64,000 bases of DNA, taken from the NCBI GenBank assembly GCA_035626475.1, contig DASPNP010000063.1, forward strand, positions 107,349-171,348, in the 5' to 3' direction. The notes below the pieces were generated by a model. That model worked only from the letters and a program-made list of their open reading frames with translations, made no database searches and was not told where the DNA came from. The position numbers were made by a program, and so were the translations under genes. Of this stretch, positions 45,123 through 53,602 are shown in pieces. Source of the DNA: DASPKT01 sp035626475. GTDB lineage: Bacteria > Pseudomonadota > Alphaproteobacteria > Azospirillales > Azospirillaceae. How positions within the stretch are numbered: the stretch's first letter is position 1; each line of letters opens with the position of its first letter.

Positions 45123-46007
45123 CTAGGCCGCCGCGGCGGCGCGCTCCTGCCGGGCGGCGACGGTCTCGCGATGGATGATGTAGAGGCCGGAGGCGATGAC
45201 GATGCAGGCCCCGACCGCGATCCAGCGGTCCGGCACCTCGCCGAAGAAGTACCAGCCGAAGGCCACGGCCCAGAGCATGGCGGAATATTCGAACGGCACC
45301 ACGACGCTGGGCGGCGCCAGCCGGAAGCTCTCCGTCACCGTGATCTGCGCCGCCCCGCCGATGATCCCCACCAGCGCCAGCAGGGCGAAGTCGGCAGGGT
45401 CGGGCGTCCGCCAGTCCTGCAGCATGGCGACCCCGCCCAGCACCGTCAGCGTCGCCATGAAGTAGAAGACGATGGCCGAGCTGGTCTCGGTCTTCGACAG
45501 GTGGCGGACATAGAGCATGGTCAGCGCGTAGAAGAAGGCGCCGGCCAGCGGCAGCAGCGCCGCGACGCTGAGCACGCCCGCCCCCGGCCGCAGCATCACC
45601 AGCACGCCGGCGAAGCCCACCAGCACCGCCGCCCAGCGCCGCCAGCCCACGCTCTCCTTCAGCAGCGGCACCGACAGGGCCGTGACGAACAGCGGCGCCG
45701 CGAAGCTCAGCGCGTAGACGTCGGCCAGGGGCAGAAGGGCGAAGGCCTTGAAGAAGCAGAACACCGCCGCCGCACCCACGCAGGCGCGCAGCACATGGCT
45801 GAGCGGCCGGCCGGTGCGCAGCTGGCCCCAGCCGCCCGAGCGCCAGACGAAGACCGCCAGCGGCAGCAGGGCGAAGGCGGCCCGGAAGAAGACGATCTGC
45901 GCCGTGCCGTAGCCCGTGGACAGCTGCTTGATCAGGCTGTCCATGACGGCGAACAGCAGGATGGTCAGGTTGAACAGGGCGATGCCCTTGACCCGGTCGC
46001 TGCGCAT
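45123..46007 (-). CDS. DMT (EamA) transporter
   Basis: The 294-aa inner-membrane exporter carries two EamA domains (ILLFAVMDSLIKQLS, FFKAFALLPLADVYALSFAAP; second half FYFMATLTVLGG, then FEYSAMLWAVAFGW). The C-terminal tail is Ala-rich. It is a close relative of the gene just upstream (shared PLADVYAL/PMADVYAL, GWRRW, VGFAG, LRPGAG), so the pair arose by tandem duplication. The start ATG 46007 lies one base after the upstream gene's stop, indicating tight coupling. The substrate is unknown. Confidence 0.85.
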   Translation of the reverse strand: MRSDRVKGIALFNLTILLFAVMDSLIKQLSTGYGTAQIVFFRAAFALLPLAVFVWRSGGWGQLRTGRPLSHVLRACVGAAAVFCFFKAFALLPLADVYALSFAAPLFVTALSVPLLKESVGWRRWAAVLVGFAGVLVMLRPGAGVLSVAALLPLAGAFFYALTMLYVRHLSKTETSSAIVFYFMATLTVLGGVAMLQDWRTPDPADFALLALVGIIGGAAQITVTESFRLAPPSVVVPFEYSAMLWAVAFGWYFFGEVPDRWIAVGACIVIASGLYIIHRETVAARQERAAAAA

Positions 46008-46008
46008 C

Positions 46009-46977
46009 TCAGCGCCCCTTCTCGGTCGCCAGGGGTACCGGCGCCTGGCCGGCGATGGTGGGCACGGAAGGCGGCGTGCCCGCGGCGGCGGCGCCCACGC
46101 GGGTCTCGCGGTGCAGGATGTAGAGGCCGGAGGCGATGACGATGCCGGCGCCCAGCGCCAGCATGCCGCCCGGCAGCGTGCCGAACACCAGCCAGCCATA
46201 GAGCACGCCCCAGAGCATCTGGCTGTACTGCAGCGGCGCGATGACGGCGGCGTCTGTGCGGCGGAAGGCGGTCAGCAGGCAGATCAGGGCGGTGGCGCCG
46301 ATGGTGCCGCTGAAGGCCAGCATCGCCACATGTTCCCACGGCATGGGTTGCCAGCCGTCGCCGATGATGAGCGCGTTGACCGTCAGCCCGGCGCAGCAGG
46401 AATAGAAGCCGAAGCTGACGCTGCTCTCGGTCCCGCGCATGCGGCGCGCGATCAGCATGCCCAGGCTGTAGAAGAAGGCGCTGGCCAAGGCCGCAAGCGC
46501 CGCCGGGCTCACCAGCCCGGCGCCGGGCCGCAGCACCAGCAGGATGCCGGCGAAGCCCACCGCCACCGCGCTCCAGCGCCGCCAGCCGACCTTCTCGCCC
46601 AGCATCGGCACCGACAGCGCGGTGATGAACAGGGGCGCAGTGAAGACCAGGGCGTACACGTCCGCCATGGGCATCACCTTGAAGGCGTAGAAGACGCAGA
46701 GGCCCGAAATCGTGCCGCAGGCGGCGCGCAGCGCGTGCCAGCCGGGCTTGCGGGTGGAGAGGTTGGCGCGCAGGCCGCCGCCGGTGCGGGCCGCGACCAG
46801 CAGGATCGGCACCAGCGAGAAGGCGGTGTGGATGAAGATCAGCTGGAACAGCGGATGGTGCGCCGCCAGGACCTTCAGCACCAGATCGACGATGCTGAAC
46901 ATGGCGAAGGCCAACAGCGCCAAGCCGATCCCCCGGCTGGCGCCGCCTTGGCCCGCGCCTGTGCCGGCAGCGGTCAC
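46009..46977 (-). CDS. DMT (EamA) transporter coupled to panD
   Basis: The 322-aa EamA exporter is paralogous to the following gene (PMADVYALVFTAPLFITALS, GWRRWSAVAVGFAGILLVLR). The start is GTG 46977, whose first bases overlap the panD stop in GTGA (46974-46977). The C-terminus extends about 25 residues beyond the last helix with a Pro/Ala-rich tail. The overlap suggests co-expression with aspartate decarboxylase and invites the idea that it exports beta-alanine or a related metabolite, but there is no direct evidence. Confidence 0.85.
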   Translation of the reverse strand: MTAAGTGAGQGGASRGIGLALLAFAMFSIVDLVLKVLAAHHPLFQLIFIHTAFSLVPILLVAARTGGGLRANLSTRKPGWHALRAACGTISGLCVFYAFKVMPMADVYALVFTAPLFITALSVPMLGEKVGWRRWSAVAVGFAGILLVLRPGAGLVSPAALAALASAFFYSLGMLIARRMRGTESSVSFGFYSCCAGLTVNALIIGDGWQPMPWEHVAMLAFSGTIGATALICLLTAFRRTDAAVIAPLQYSQMLWGVLYGWLVFGTLPGGMLALGAGIVIASGLYILHRETRVGAAAAGTPPSVPTIAGQAPVPLATEKGR

Positions 46978-47429
46978 GCCTCGACCTCGGCCGAGACCTG
47001 CAGCGGGATCTCCTCGCCGTCGAGCGTCAGGGTGCGGAAGTCGAAGTCGCGCTCGTCGCTCTGGAACACGTCGTACTGCAGCACCTGGTCCACCCGGTTG
47101 CCGGGATGGAAGGTCAGCACCCGCGGCTTCACGCTGTACAGGTCCTGCGGCGTGACATAGGCCGAGGCGGCGATGATGACCTCGTCGCCCGGCTGGCAGG
47201 TGCGCGCCGCCGCCCCGTTCAGGATGCAGCAGCGCGAGCCCGGCTTGCCGAAGATGACGTAGGTGGAGATGCGGGCACCGGAGGACTTGTTCCAGATCTC
47301 CACGAACTCCAGCGGGTAGATGCCCGCCTGTTCGCACTGCTCGGGATCGAGCGTGATGGAGCCGTGATAGTTCAGATCCGCACCGGTCACGCGGATGCCG
47401 TGCAGCTTGGCGCGGACGATCTTGATCAT
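46974..47429 (-). CDS. panD: aspartate 1-decarboxylase PanD
   Basis: This pyruvoyl enzyme makes beta-alanine from aspartate for pantothenate and CoA. It is made as a 151-aa proenzyme. The self-cleavage site is Gly23-Ser24 in YHGSITLD, and MIKIVRAKLHGIRVT is the standard opening. The C-terminal extension of about 25 residues beyond the usual 126 aa (FQSDERDFDFRTLTLDGEE) is unusual. AAGGGA lies upstream of ATG 47429. It is the first gene of a panD-DMT-DMT unit. Confidence 0.94.
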   Translation of the reverse strand: MIKIVRAKLHGIRVTGADLNYHGSITLDPEQCEQAGIYPLEFVEIWNKSSGARISTYVIFGKPGSRCCILNGAAARTCQPGDEVIIAASAYVTPQDLYSVKPRVLTFHPGNRVDQVLQYDVFQSDERDFDFRTLTLDGEEIPLQVSAEVEA

Positions 47430-47470
47430 CGAGGCGTCCCTTCGGGGAGCAGGGAGATGTGGCGCCCCGC

Positions 47471-48796
47471 TTAACCCGCGGCGATGCGCTCCGCAACGGC
47501 CATTTGCGGGACATCGGCATGCTCGGAGAGGGTGACCGCCCGCCGGATCGCCGCCGCCGCCTCCTCCGCCTGCGCGCCGTGGGCGGCATGGACGAGGCAC
47601 AGCGGCGCCTCGCCCGGGCCGACCTTCGTGCCGATGGCGGCGAAGCGGGTGAAGCCGACGCGGTGGTCGATGCCGTCCTGCGGCCGGGTGCGCCCGCCGC
47701 CCATGGCGACGACGGCGAGGCCAAGGGCGCGGGTGTCCATGCCCGCCACCACGCCCGGCCGGTCGGCATTCACCGCCAGCGTCACCGGCGCGTGCGGCAG
47801 GTAGTGCGCGGCGCGCTCCACGAAGTCCTTGGGCCCGCCCAGCGCCGCGACCATGCGGCCGAAGCGCTCGGCGGCGCTGCCGTCGGCCAGGGCCCGCTCG
47901 ATGCGGCTATTCGCCTCCTCGATCGTGCCGGCGATGCGGCCCAGCACCAGCAGCTCGGCGGTGAGCGCGCGGGTCACCTCCCAGAGCCGCGTCTCCCGCG
48001 CCTCGCCGCGCAGCATCTCCACGCACTCCAGCACCTCGACCGCGTTGCCGGCGGTCCAGCCCAGCACCTGGTTCATGTCGGTCAGCAGCGACACGGTCGG
48101 CAGGCCGGCGCCGGTCGCCACCGTGGCGATGCTGCGCGCCAGCTCGGCGGCCTTGTCGTACTGCGCCATGAAGGCGCCGTTGCCGAACTTCACGTCCATC
48201 ACCAGCCCCTGCAGGCCGGCGGCCAGCTTCTTGGACAGGATGGAAGCGGTGATGAGGTCGATGCTCTCCACCGTTGCGGTGACGTCGCGGATCGAGTAGA
48301 GGCGGCGGTCGGCGGGTGCCAGCTCGGCCGTGGCGCCGATGATGGCGGCCCCCGTCTCGCGCACCACCCGGCGGAAGGTGCCGAGATCGGGCTGGCTCTT
48401 GTAGCCGGGGATGGCGTCCATCTTGTCCAGCGTGCCGCCGGTGTGCCCCAGGCCGCGCCCCGCCAGCATCGGCACGAAGCCGCCGCAGGCCGCGACCAGC
48501 GGTGCCAGCACCAGGCTGACCTTGTCGCCGACGCCGCCGGTGGAATGCTTGTCCAGGATCGGGCCGGGCAGGTTCTCGGCGCCCCACTCCAGCACCGTAC
48601 CGGAGCGGGTCATGGCGCGGGTCAGCGCCACCCGCTCGTCCATCTCCATGCCGCGGAAGAACACCGCCATGGCGAAGGCGGCGGCCTGCCCCTCGGTGAC
48701 GCTGCCGTCGGTGATGCCGCGGATGAAGGAGGCGATCTCGGCCTCCGGCAACTTGCCGCCGTCGCGCTTCACACGGATGATTTCCTGGGGGAGCAT
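47471..48796 (-). CDS. deoA: thymidine phosphorylase
   Basis: The 441-aa phosphorylase cleaves thymidine or deoxyuridine to the base and deoxyribose-1-phosphate. It is identified by LDKHSTGGVGDKVSLVLAPLVAACG (phosphate site), YSIRDVTATVESIDLI and VMDVKFGNGAFM. It is the third gene of cdd-deoC-deoA and starts 12 bp after deoC, with GAGG 10 nt before the ATG. The pathway runs from pyrimidine deoxynucleosides to acetaldehyde and glyceraldehyde-3-phosphate. Confidence 0.95.
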   Translation of the reverse strand: MLPQEIIRVKRDGGKLPEAEIASFIRGITDGSVTEGQAAAFAMAVFFRGMEMDERVALTRAMTRSGTVLEWGAENLPGPILDKHSTGGVGDKVSLVLAPLVAACGGFVPMLAGRGLGHTGGTLDKMDAIPGYKSQPDLGTFRRVVRETGAAIIGATAELAPADRRLYSIRDVTATVESIDLITASILSKKLAAGLQGLVMDVKFGNGAFMAQYDKAAELARSIATVATGAGLPTVSLLTDMNQVLGWTAGNAVEVLECVEMLRGEARETRLWEVTRALTAELLVLGRIAGTIEEANSRIERALADGSAAERFGRMVAALGGPKDFVERAAHYLPHAPVTLAVNADRPGVVAGMDTRALGLAVVAMGGGRTRPQDGIDHRVGFTRFAAIGTKVGPGEAPLCLVHAAHGAQAEEAAAAIRRAVTLSEHADVPQMAVAERIAAG

Positions 48797-48808
48797 GCTG
48801 GTCGTGCC

Positions 48809-49588
48809 TCAATAGGTGCTGCGGGCGGTGCCGCCGGGGCCGAAGCCCAGTTCTCTCAGCAGCGCGTCGAGCAGGCCCGAGGCGCCGAAGCGGAAGGTGG
48901 CGGGCGTGGCCCAGGTCGGGCCGCAGATCGCATCCGCCAGGGACAGGTACTCGTGCGCGCCGATGATGTCGCGGACGCCGCCGGACGCCTTGAAGCCGAC
49001 GGGACGGCCCGCTTCGCGGCAGGCCTCCAGCAGGATGCGGGCGGCGCCGGGCGTGGCGCCGACGGGGACCTTGCCGGTGGAGGTCTTCAGGAAGTCGGCG
49101 CCGGAATCCACCGCGATGCGGGCGGCGCGCGCCACCAGCACCGGCTTGGCCAGCATGCCGGTCTCCAGGATCACCTTCATGGTGGTGCCGCCGCAGGCCT
49201 CGCGGCAGGCTTCCAGCTGCGCCGCGGCATGGGTCCCGCTGCCGTGCATGACGTCGGCATAGTTCATCACCACGTCGATCTCGTCTGCGCCGGCAGCCAG
49301 GGCCTGGGCGATCTCGTCGGCCACGCGCTCCGTCGCGAAGCTGCCGCCGGGGAAGTTCACCACCGTGGCGACACGGATGCCCTCGCCCGCCAGCCGCGCT
49401 TTGGCCCGGGCCACGAAGGCCGGCCACAGGCAGACGGCGGCGACGCGGCCGGCCGGGGTGGCGGCGCGCTCGCAGAGATCGTCGGTGCTGGCCTCGTCGT
49501 CGCCATCGTTCAGGCTGGTCAGGTCCAGCAGCGGCAGGGCCCGCAGGGCCAGAGCGGCGGCGTCGAAGGGCAAATCGTCAGAAGCCAA
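48809..49588 (-). CDS. deoC: deoxyribose-phosphate aldolase
   Basis: The 259-aa class I aldolase cleaves deoxyribose-5-phosphate. The Schiff-base lysine is in DFLKTSTGK; the second catalytic lysine is in GFKASGGVRD; CLWPAFV and VVNFPGG are further DeoC marks. The start is taken as TTG 49588, overlapping the cdd end by 11 nt; the enzyme's similarity begins near residue 15, so a slightly later start is possible. No phosphopentomutase gene is present in the visible operon. Confidence 0.94.
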   Translation of the reverse strand: MASDDLPFDAAALALRALPLLDLTSLNDGDDEASTDDLCERAATPAGRVAAVCLWPAFVARAKARLAGEGIRVATVVNFPGGSFATERVADEIAQALAAGADEIDVVMNYADVMHGSGTHAAAQLEACREACGGTTMKVILETGMLAKPVLVARAARIAVDSGADFLKTSTGKVPVGATPGAARILLEACREAGRPVGFKASGGVRDIIGAHEYLSLADAICGPTWATPATFRFGASGLLDALLRELGFGPGGTARSTY

Positions 49589-50015
49589 GATTGTCGGGCC
49601 CGAAGGAGGCGGGCAGCAGCTCGCCCATGGTGAAGCGGCCGCGGGCGCCGTCCGGCCCCGCGATGTGGACGACCGTCTCCGGCCCGGCGAACTCGCGCAG
49701 GCGCTGGCGGCAGCCGCCGCAGGGGGTGCAGAGCAGCCCGTCGCCCGGCTCGCCGCCGATCACGACCGCCTCGACGATGCGGGTCTCGCCCGCCGCGACC
49801 ATCATGCCGATGGCCGTGGACTCGGCGCACTGGCCCTGGGGATAGGCGGCGTTCTCGACATTGCAGCCGGCGAAGATGCCGCCGCCGGCGCCGCGCAGGG
49901 CCGCGCCCACCTTGAAGCGCGAGTAGGGCACATGGGCGCGCTCGCGCACCGCAAGCGCCGCCTCGAACAGGTCCCGCGGAATGTCCCCGGCCACGATGGA
50001 TGCTCCCGATGTCAT
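49578..50015 (-). CDS. cdd: cytidine deaminase
   Basis: The 145-aa zinc enzyme deaminates cytidine and deoxycytidine. The catalytic NAAYPQGQCAES holds the zinc cysteine and the glutamate, and PCGGCRQRL holds the other two zinc cysteines. ATG 50015 is used; no Shine-Dalgarno is evident and a longer frame reaches ATG 50060. It is the first gene of the cdd-deoC-deoA nucleoside operon, transcribed away from the toxin-antitoxin pair. Confidence 0.94.
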   Translation of the reverse strand: MTSGASIVAGDIPRDLFEAALAVRERAHVPYSRFKVGAALRGAGGGIFAGCNVENAAYPQGQCAESTAIGMMVAAGETRIVEAVVIGGEPGDGLLCTPCGGCRQRLREFAGPETVVHIAGPDGARGRFTMGELLPASFGPDNLGF

Positions 50016-50089
50016 AGGCGGCGCGAGGATAAGGGAAAGCGGGCGGGCGGCGCCATGCACATTTGTTCGGGTTGCGGCGAGCTAGGAGC

Positions 50090-50128
50090 GGTTCCATATT
50101 GGTTCCATAACGGAGCCAGAATGGAACC
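50090..50128. promoter_or_regulatory. triple-repeat operator of the first toxin-antitoxin pair
   Basis: GGTTCCAT occurs at 50090-50097 and 50101-50108 as a direct repeat with 11-bp phasing, and in reverse (ATGGAACC) at 50121-50128. All lie just before the antitoxin ATG (50135). Repeats on one helix face next to an RHH gene are the usual autoregulatory operator layout. Confidence 0.65.
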
Positions 50129-50134
50129 GCCGCC

Positions 50135-50383
50135 ATGCCCGTGACCCTGTCGATCAAGAACGTCCCCGACGAGATCGCCCAGCGCCTGCGCGAGCGCGCC
50201 GCCCGCAACCACCGCTCGCTGCAGGGGGAGCTGATGGCAATGCTGGAGGCGGCGGCCGCGCCGCCGCCCCGGAAGAAGAGCATCCAGGAGATTCATGAGG
50301 AGATCCAAGCTTCGGGCCTGCGAACGGAGTCGGACTCGACGGAGATCGTCAGGGCAATGCGGGACAGCCGCTATGGCGAATAA
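50135..50383 (+). CDS. FitA-like ribbon-helix-helix antitoxin
   Basis: This 82-aa antitoxin has an N-terminal RHH/Arc-type domain (LSIKNVPDEIAQRLRERAARN, then HRSLQGELMAMLE), the FitA-like opening. A C-terminal toxin-neutralising segment follows (ESDSTEIVRAMRDSRYG). The ATG at 50135 is preceded by a repeat-rich operator. Its stop codon lies inside the toxin start (11-nt overlap), so synthesis is coupled. Confidence 0.88.
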   Translation: MPVTLSIKNVPDEIAQRLRERAARNHRSLQGELMAMLEAAAAPPPRKKSIQEIHEEIQASGLRTESDSTEIVRAMRDSRYGE

Positions 50384-50744
50384 GGTCGTCGACGCTTCCG
50401 TCATCGCGTCGATCCTCTATGGCGAGCAGGCGGCCACGGCCGCCCTCGCCAGGATGGATGATGCTGACCTGCATGCGCCCGAGCTGCTGGCCTATGAACT
50501 CGGGAATATCTGCGTCACCAAATCCCGGATCAGCCCTGACGCCGCCGACCGCCTCCTTGCCGGGTTCCGGAAGCTGGCGACATTGGAAATCTCACTGTCG
50601 CCCATCAACCATGGCGAGGTCCTTCGCCTTGCCTTGGAGCGCCGTCTGAGCCATTACGACGCATCATACCTCTGGCTGGCCCATCACCTCGGCGCCGAGC
50701 TCGTCACCTTCGACAAGCGCCTGCAGGCCGCGGCTCAGGCCTGA
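50373..50744 (+). CDS. VapC-type PIN-domain toxin
   Basis: The 123-aa PIN ribonuclease has acidic residues in VVDASVIASIL, ELLAYELGN, HYDASYLWLA and TFDKRL, giving the expected quartet. It is a probable RNA-cleaving toxin neutralised by the upstream RHH protein. Overlap with the antitoxin is 50373-50383. The 3' end overlaps the convergent Lrp gene by 10 bp (50735-50744). Confidence 0.9.
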   Translation: MANKVVDASVIASILYGEQAATAALARMDDADLHAPELLAYELGNICVTKSRISPDAADRLLAGFRKLATLEISLSPINHGEVLRLALERRLSHYDASYLWLAHHLGAELVTFDKRLQAAAQA

Positions 50745-51226
50745 TCGGGCGGGGGTTCGACGGGCTTGCCCTCGACCTTGGTGGAGAGGATCAGGGTCGA
50801 CTGGGTGGCGCCGAAGACCGCCAGCGCGGTGATGATCCGGTCCAGGTGCCGGACCGAGGCGGCGCCGACCTTCAGTACATAGCTGTCGCCGCCCGTCACC
50901 TCGTGGCACTCCAGCACCTCGGGCGTCTCGGCGGCGTAGTGCTCGATGTCGCGGTCGCGGCCGGCGAAGGCACGGATGCGGACCAGCGCGTGCATGGCGT
51001 AGCCCAGCCGGGCGCGGTCCACCTGGGCCTGGTAGCCGCGGATCAGCCCCGCCGCCTCCATCCGCCGCATGCGCTCGGCCACCGACGGGCCGGTCAGGCC
51101 GACGCGCTTGGAGAGTTCCGTGTAGCTCTGCCGGGCGTCGCGCTGCAGCTCGTGCAGCAGGCGCCAGCCCACCGCGTCCAGAAGCTCCGCCGCCTTGTCG
51201 CTCGAATCCGTCATGGCGCGCGACAT
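50735..51226 (-). CDS. Lrp/AsnC-family regulator
   Basis: The 163-aa product has an N-terminal helix-turn-helix (LLHELQRDARQSYTELSKRVG, then LTGPSVAERMRRMEAAGLI) and a RAM effector domain (CHEVTGGDSYVLKVG). Members sense amino acids. The divergent LysE-type exporter is the natural target, an arrangement known for Lrp-regulated amino-acid export genes. The start is ATG 51226 or 51214; both lack a Shine-Dalgarno. Confidence 0.9.
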   Translation of the reverse strand: MSRAMTDSSDKAAELLDAVGWRLLHELQRDARQSYTELSKRVGLTGPSVAERMRRMEAAGLIRGYQAQVDRARLGYAMHALVRIRAFAGRDRDIEHYAAETPEVLECHEVTGGDSYVLKVGAASVRHLDRIITALAVFGATQSTLILSTKVEGKPVEPPPDQA

Positions 51227-51243
51227 TAAACGGCTGTAAGCCT

Positions 51244-51265
51244 GTGCGCCATCTCGGAAGCGCAC
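51244..51265. promoter_or_regulatory. candidate Lrp operator between the regulator and exporter
   Basis: GTGCGC (51244-51249) and GCGCAC (51260-51265) are inverted with a 10-bp centre in the 63-bp divergent gap. Position suggests autoregulation and exporter control. Confidence 0.35.
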
Positions 51266-51289
51266 CATACCGAAGGGGACAGTCCGTCA

Positions 51290-51919
51290 GTGCTGCAGGA
51301 GTTGGGAATCCTGGCCTGGGGCATCGTGCTCGGCGTCGCCATCGCTGCGCCGATCGGCCCGATCGGCCTGCTCTGCATCCGCCGCACGGTGGAGCGCGGG
51401 CTGATGGCGGGTTTCGCCACGGGCGCCGGCTCGGCCTTGGTCGACGCCTTCTTCGCCGCCGTGGCCGCTTTCGGCGTCTCGCGCATCGTCGACGCGCTGA
51501 CCGGCCATGCCGGCGAGCTGCGGCTGGTCGGCGGGCTGTTCCTGCTGGGCGCCGCCGCGCATGGCCTGGTCAGCCAGCCGAAGCCGCCCGCCGAGGAGCC
51601 GGTGCGGCTCGGCAGGCGCGGCCTGCTGGGCGCCGTCGGCGGCGGGGTGCTGCTGACCGTCACCAACCCGGTCACCATCATGGGCATCATAGCGATCGTC
51701 GTCGGGTTCGGCGGCGTGGAGGACGCGGCCGGCGCGACGGCGTTGACCCTGGGCGTGCTGCTGGGCTCGCTGCTGTGGTGGGCGCTGCTGTGCGGCGGCT
51801 TCGCCCTGGTGCGCCACCGCTTCACCCTGGGCGCCGCCCGCTGGATCAACCGCGGCACGGCGGTGGTGCTGGGCGCCCTGGGCGTCTGGGCGCTGGCCGG
51901 CGCCGCGCAGATGGCCTGA
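51290..51919 (+). CDS. LysE/RhtB-family amino-acid exporter
   Basis: The 209-aa inner-membrane protein has six hydrophobic helices. The family opening AIAAPIGPIGLLCIRRTVERG is present (the G-P-x-G signature) and NPVTIM occurs in the middle. GTG 51290 is used, with AAGGGGA about 12 nt upstream. It probably exports an amino acid under control of the divergent Lrp gene. The downstream glycosyltransferase begins 4 bp later. Confidence 0.9.
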   Translation: MLQELGILAWGIVLGVAIAAPIGPIGLLCIRRTVERGLMAGFATGAGSALVDAFFAAVAAFGVSRIVDALTGHAGELRLVGGLFLLGAAAHGLVSQPKPPAEEPVRLGRRGLLGAVGGGVLLTVTNPVTIMGIIAIVVGFGGVEDAAGATALTLGVLLGSLLWWALLCGGFALVRHRFTLGAARWINRGTAVVLGALGVWALAGAAQMA

Positions 51920-51922
51920 CGC

Positions 51923-53524
51923 ATGGCCGGCAGCCTGGACGAGGCGCTGCAAGTCGCCGACCTGCTGGGCGAACGTGCCGCCGCCGGGCTGGATCGGCTG
52001 GTGGCCGACCCGGCCGAGGCCGATCTGGTGCAGACCCTGGCGCTGTACTTGCGCGACGCGATGGTGGCGACCGGCGACGCGGAGCTGGAGCGGCGGGTGG
52101 CGCGGGCGGTTGCCGGCGCTCGTGCCGATGGCGCGCCGGGCCGCATCCTGGCCGCCCTGCTGCGGGCCATGGCGCTGCGCGATGCCACCGGCGCCACGGA
52201 GGCCGTGAACGGGGCCGCTGAGGCGCTGGCGGCCGGCATCCTGTCCCGACCTTCCGCGCAGTACGTCTTCCAGGGCGTCAACCATGCGGTCTGGTCGAAC
52301 CATTACCCGGTCGCCAACGGCGCCGCCCACGATCTCGCCATGCGGCGGCTGTGGCGGGCGATCCTGGCCGACCACCGCGCCGCCCTGCCCTCCCAACCCA
52401 TCCGCATTCCCCGGCGGGCGCGTCGGCCCGATCTGGTCATGCTGATGACCGGCCAGTTCATGGACACGACCCACCAGCCCTCCATCGACCTGCTGGAGTT
52501 CGCCCGGCTGCTGGCGACCCGCTTCGGCAAGCGGGTGGCGATCGTCAACACGGCCGACGGGGCGGAGACGGTGGAATTCCCGCTGCTCTACGGCTACCGC
52601 GCCAATCATGACGAGCGCCTGCCGGGCCGACGCTCCCTGTCCTTCGACGGGCTGGAGCTGCCCTTCCTGCATCTGGCGCCCGGCCTGACCCCGACGGCCG
52701 ACATCGTGTCGGTGATGGAGATGGTGCGCGAGCAGAGGCCGTCGCTGATCTTCAGCTTCGGCACGGCCAACCCGGCGGCCGACCTTTGCGCCGGCTTGGT
52801 CGATGTGGTGGCGGTGCCTTTCGGGACCTACCTGCCCGTCGCCGAGCCGACCTTCGTCGCGCTGCCGCGCCCTGTGACGCCCGCCGACCTGCCGGCGCTG
52901 GAACTGGCGGGCGTGCCGCCGGAGCGGGTGGTGCCGATCTTCTACGGCTATTCCCTGCCGCCCACCGGGCCGACGGCAGAGCGCGCCGCCTTGGGGGTGC
53001 CGGAGGACGCGCTGGCCGTCGCTATCGTCGGTCTGCGGCTGGATCGCGAGGTGACGCCGGAGTTCGCCGCCGCGCTGGAGGCGATGCTGCTCCGGGAACC
53101 GCGCCTGTTCTTCCTGTTCGTCGGTCCGTTCGGCGCCTGGCCCGGTCTCGCGGCGCGCCTCCCCGCCCTGGCCGCCCGCGCCGCCGCACCCGGCATGCAG
53201 GGGGACGTACGGGCGGTGCTGCGGGCCTGCGACCTCTACCTCAACCCGCCGCGCGGCGGCGGCGGCGCCTCGGCGGCCTATGCGCTGGCGGAGGGCGTGC
53301 CGGCCTTCACCCTGCCGACGGGCGATGTCGGAGTGGTGGCCGGAGAGCGCTTCCACCTGGGATCGCTGGAGGATTTCCCCGCCATCGCCGCCCGCATCGC
53401 CGACGACCCGGCGGAGCGCGCCGCCTGGGCCGGGGCGGCGCGGTCACGCTATGCGGAGATCAGCTCGCGCGAGGAGATGCTCCGGCAGATTCTTGACGGC
53501 GTCGCCGCCCGCGCCGACGACTGA
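51923..53524 (+). CDS. GT-B glycosyltransferase-like protein
   Basis: The 533-aa product has an all-helical N-terminal region (about 1-150; leucine/alanine-rich repeats) and two Rossmann-like halves. The second half holds the GT-B type donor-binding site (LFFLFVGPFG, CDLYLNPPRGGGGASAAYALAEG). The arrangement resembles HMW1C- and spore-coat-like protein or polysaccharide glycosyltransferases; the acceptor cannot be assigned. It lies 3 bp after the LysE exporter, so they share a transcript. A bidirectional terminator follows. Confidence 0.7.
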   Translation: MAGSLDEALQVADLLGERAAAGLDRLVADPAEADLVQTLALYLRDAMVATGDAELERRVARAVAGARADGAPGRILAALLRAMALRDATGATEAVNGAAEALAAGILSRPSAQYVFQGVNHAVWSNHYPVANGAAHDLAMRRLWRAILADHRAALPSQPIRIPRRARRPDLVMLMTGQFMDTTHQPSIDLLEFARLLATRFGKRVAIVNTADGAETVEFPLLYGYRANHDERLPGRRSLSFDGLELPFLHLAPGLTPTADIVSVMEMVREQRPSLIFSFGTANPAADLCAGLVDVVAVPFGTYLPVAEPTFVALPRPVTPADLPALELAGVPPERVVPIFYGYSLPPTGPTAERAALGVPEDALAVAIVGLRLDREVTPEFAAALEAMLLREPRLFFLFVGPFGAWPGLAARLPALAARAAAPGMQGDVRAVLRACDLYLNPPRGGGGASAAYALAEGVPAFTLPTGDVGVVAGERFHLGSLEDFPAIAARIADDPAERAAWAGAARSRYAEISSREEMLRQILDGVAARADD

Positions 53525-53539
53525 CGCCGCCCATGAGGA

Positions 53540-53569
53540 AAGGGCCGCCCGCTTGCCCGGACGGCCCTT
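53540..53569. terminator. bidirectional hairpin between the glycosyltransferase and ahpD
   Basis: AAGGGCCG (53540-53547) and CGGCCCTT (53562-53569) form an 8-bp stem in the convergent gap. The flanking T-runs are weak, so efficiency is uncertain. Confidence 0.65.
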
Positions 53570-53602
53570 CAACTCTTCACGGAACGGAATGGAAGGCAGG
53601 CG

